From Candidatus Blastococcus massiliensis AP3 (lineage in GTDB: Bacteria > Actinomycetota > Actinomycetes > Mycobacteriales > Geodermatophilaceae), in NCBI RefSeq assembly GCF_000582785.1, contig NZ_HG931175.1, forward strand, positions 587,791 to 651,790: DNA of 64,000 nt. The letters are read 5' to 3'. How positions within the stretch are numbered: the stretch's first letter is position 1; each line of letters begins with the position of its first letter. Shown here piece after piece: positions 63,165 through 64,000 of the stretch. Position numbers and translations under genes: made by a program. Below the pieces are notes generated by a model that saw nothing but the letters and a program-made list of their open reading frames with translations, made no database searches and was not told the DNA's origin.

Positions 63165-64000
63165 TCAGGTGTCGGAGCGCCCGTCGGTGCTGGTCACCGG
63201 TGCCGACGCGGGCTGCGGCGGGCCGTCGGCGCGGCCGACCCCGCCGTCCTCCCGCTCCCCCGGGGCGGCCACGTGCCTTCCCTGCTCGTCCGCGCCGGCA
63301 TCGGTCGCGTCCGTGGGGCTGGTGTGCCCCGCGGCCAGGTCGCGCTTGTTCTTGGCCAGGCTGGCGACGGTCGTGACGAGCAGGGTCACGAGGATGACCG
63401 AGAGGGACAGCCAGGTCGGGATCTCCGGGATCGCCGTCACGTGCTCCCCGCCGTTGATGAACGGCAGCTCGTTCTCGTGGAGAGCGTGGATGAGCAGCTT
63501 GATGCCGATGAAGCCGAGGATCACGGCCAGGCCGTAGGCCAGGTAGACCAGGCGGTCGAGCAGGCCGTCGATGAGGAAGAACAGCTGCCGCAGACCCAGG
63601 AGCGCGAACGCGTTGGCCGTGAAGACCAGGTAGGTCTCCTGGGTGAGGCCGAAGATCGCGGGGATCGAGTCGACGGCGAAGAGGATGTCCGCGCTGCCGA
63701 TCGCCACCAGCGCGATGGCCAGGGGCGTGATGTGCCGCTTGCCGCTGATCTTGGTGAGCATGCGGTCGCCGTCGTAGTCCGGCGTGGTCGGGACGGCCTT
63801 GCGGGTGAGCCGGAGGAAGAGGTTCTCCTTGAACTGCTCGTCGTCGTCGTGCCCACCGCTGCGCGCCTGCGCCCAGGCCGTGTAGATCAGGAAGCCGCCG
63901 AAGATGTAGAAGATCCAGCTGAAGTTGTTGATGGCCGCGGCGCCGATGAAGATGAAGATCGTCCGCAGGAACAGCGCGAAGGCGATGCCGAACAGCAGCA
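63165..64000 (-). CDS. TerC/Alx-family membrane protein (5' end beyond window)
   Basis: This is the C-terminal 277 or so residues of a polytopic protein of the TerC family, linked to metal ion (Mn) homeostasis or tellurite resistance. IFIFIGAAAINNFSWIFYIFGGFLIYTA, ALVAIGSADILFAVDSIPAIFGLTQ and RQLFFLIDGLLDRLVYLAYGLA are typical; the acidic residues in the helices are kept. A long hydrophilic tail (about 60 residues, Asp/Gly/Ala-rich) follows the last helix. The start lies past 64000. Confidence 0.9.
   Translation of the reverse strand, partial: LLFGIAFALFLRTIFIFIGAAAINNFSWIFYIFGGFLIYTAWAQARSGGHDDDEQFKENLFLRLTRKAVPTTPDYDGDRMLTKISGKRHITPLAIALVAIGSADILFAVDSIPAIFGLTQETYLVFTANAFALLGLRQLFFLIDGLLDRLVYLAYGLAVILGFIGIKLLIHALHENELPFINGGEHVTAIPEIPTWLSLSVILVTLLVTTVASLAKNKRDLAAGHTSPTDATDAGADEQGRHVAAPGEREDGGVGRADGPPQPASAPVTSTDGRSDT

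Overview
The window is very GC-rich actinobacterial chromosome, densely packed with genes. Actinobacteria-specific genes (WhiA, RbpA, OpcA, SCO7613-like membrane proteins) and the orders tkt-tal-pgi-zwf-opcA-pgl and gap-whiA-yvcK-rapZ-uvrC support this. The overall flavour (homogentisate pathway, SseA-like rhodanese, AcnA with a long insert) fits the Geodermatophilaceae (Blastococcus/Geodermatophilus/Modestobacter). The family is inferred from memory of such genomes, not from a search. I found no rRNA, tRNA, CRISPR array, prophage or transposase.

Layout. 1-4.3 kb: the truncated 5' part of a secreted coiled-coil cell-wall protein, then a minus-strand unit sirtuin / glutaminase / acyl-CoA ligase. 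4.4-8.8 kb: plus-strand acnA, an SDR with no Tyr/Lys catalytic pair, and a CbiX-like chelatase. 8.7-11.8 kb: tyrosine degradation (hpd, hmgA) with a divergent Lrp/AsnC regulator and two palindromes between them. 11.9-18.7 kb: a DUF881 protein, a rhodanese gene broken in two by a dispersed repeat, a SgcJ-like protein, an ABC exporter, an enoyl-CoA hydratase, a small HTH protein and an ABC-F protein. 18.8-23.4 kb: two large polytopic membrane proteins and a frameshifted GNAT gene. 23.5-30.4 kb: a complete suf operon, sufR-sufB-sufD-Rieske-sufC-sufS-sufU-sufT. 30.5-33.5 kb: ctaA, a small unknown, deoC and ctaB. 33.9-42.2 kb: the transketolase/transaldolase/G6PDH block of central carbon metabolism. 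42.3-53.2 kb: rbpA, secG, an orphan peptide-binding lipoprotein, tpiA, pgk, gap, whiA, yvcK, rapZ and uvrC. 53.3-64 kb: a small membrane protein, an SDR, uvrA, an amidase with a 12-bp minisatellite, an MBL hydrolase, a small unknown, a maltose O-acetyltransferase-like protein, an S9 peptidase and the 3' part of a TerC-family gene.

How the genes work together. Most of the window is housekeeping: Fe-S cluster assembly, haem A synthesis, the pentose phosphate shunt and lower glycolysis, the RapZ/YvcK/WhiA control cluster and nucleotide excision repair (uvrA, uvrC). Many neighbours overlap by 1-4 nt (ATGA, GTGA, TGATG), which indicates translational coupling.

Most unusual item. Four copies of an approximately 51-bp element (7991-8041, 13061-13111, 23442-23490, 42734-42784) each sit 6-7 nt after a TGA stop codon in gene orientation. 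They share a nearly identical 33-nt loop but have different, perfectly self-complementary 8-9-bp stems. One copy has replaced the middle of a two-domain rhodanese gene. Another supplies the Shine-Dalgarno-like sequence of the next gene. This looks like a structured, possibly mobile, stop-plus-hairpin cassette.
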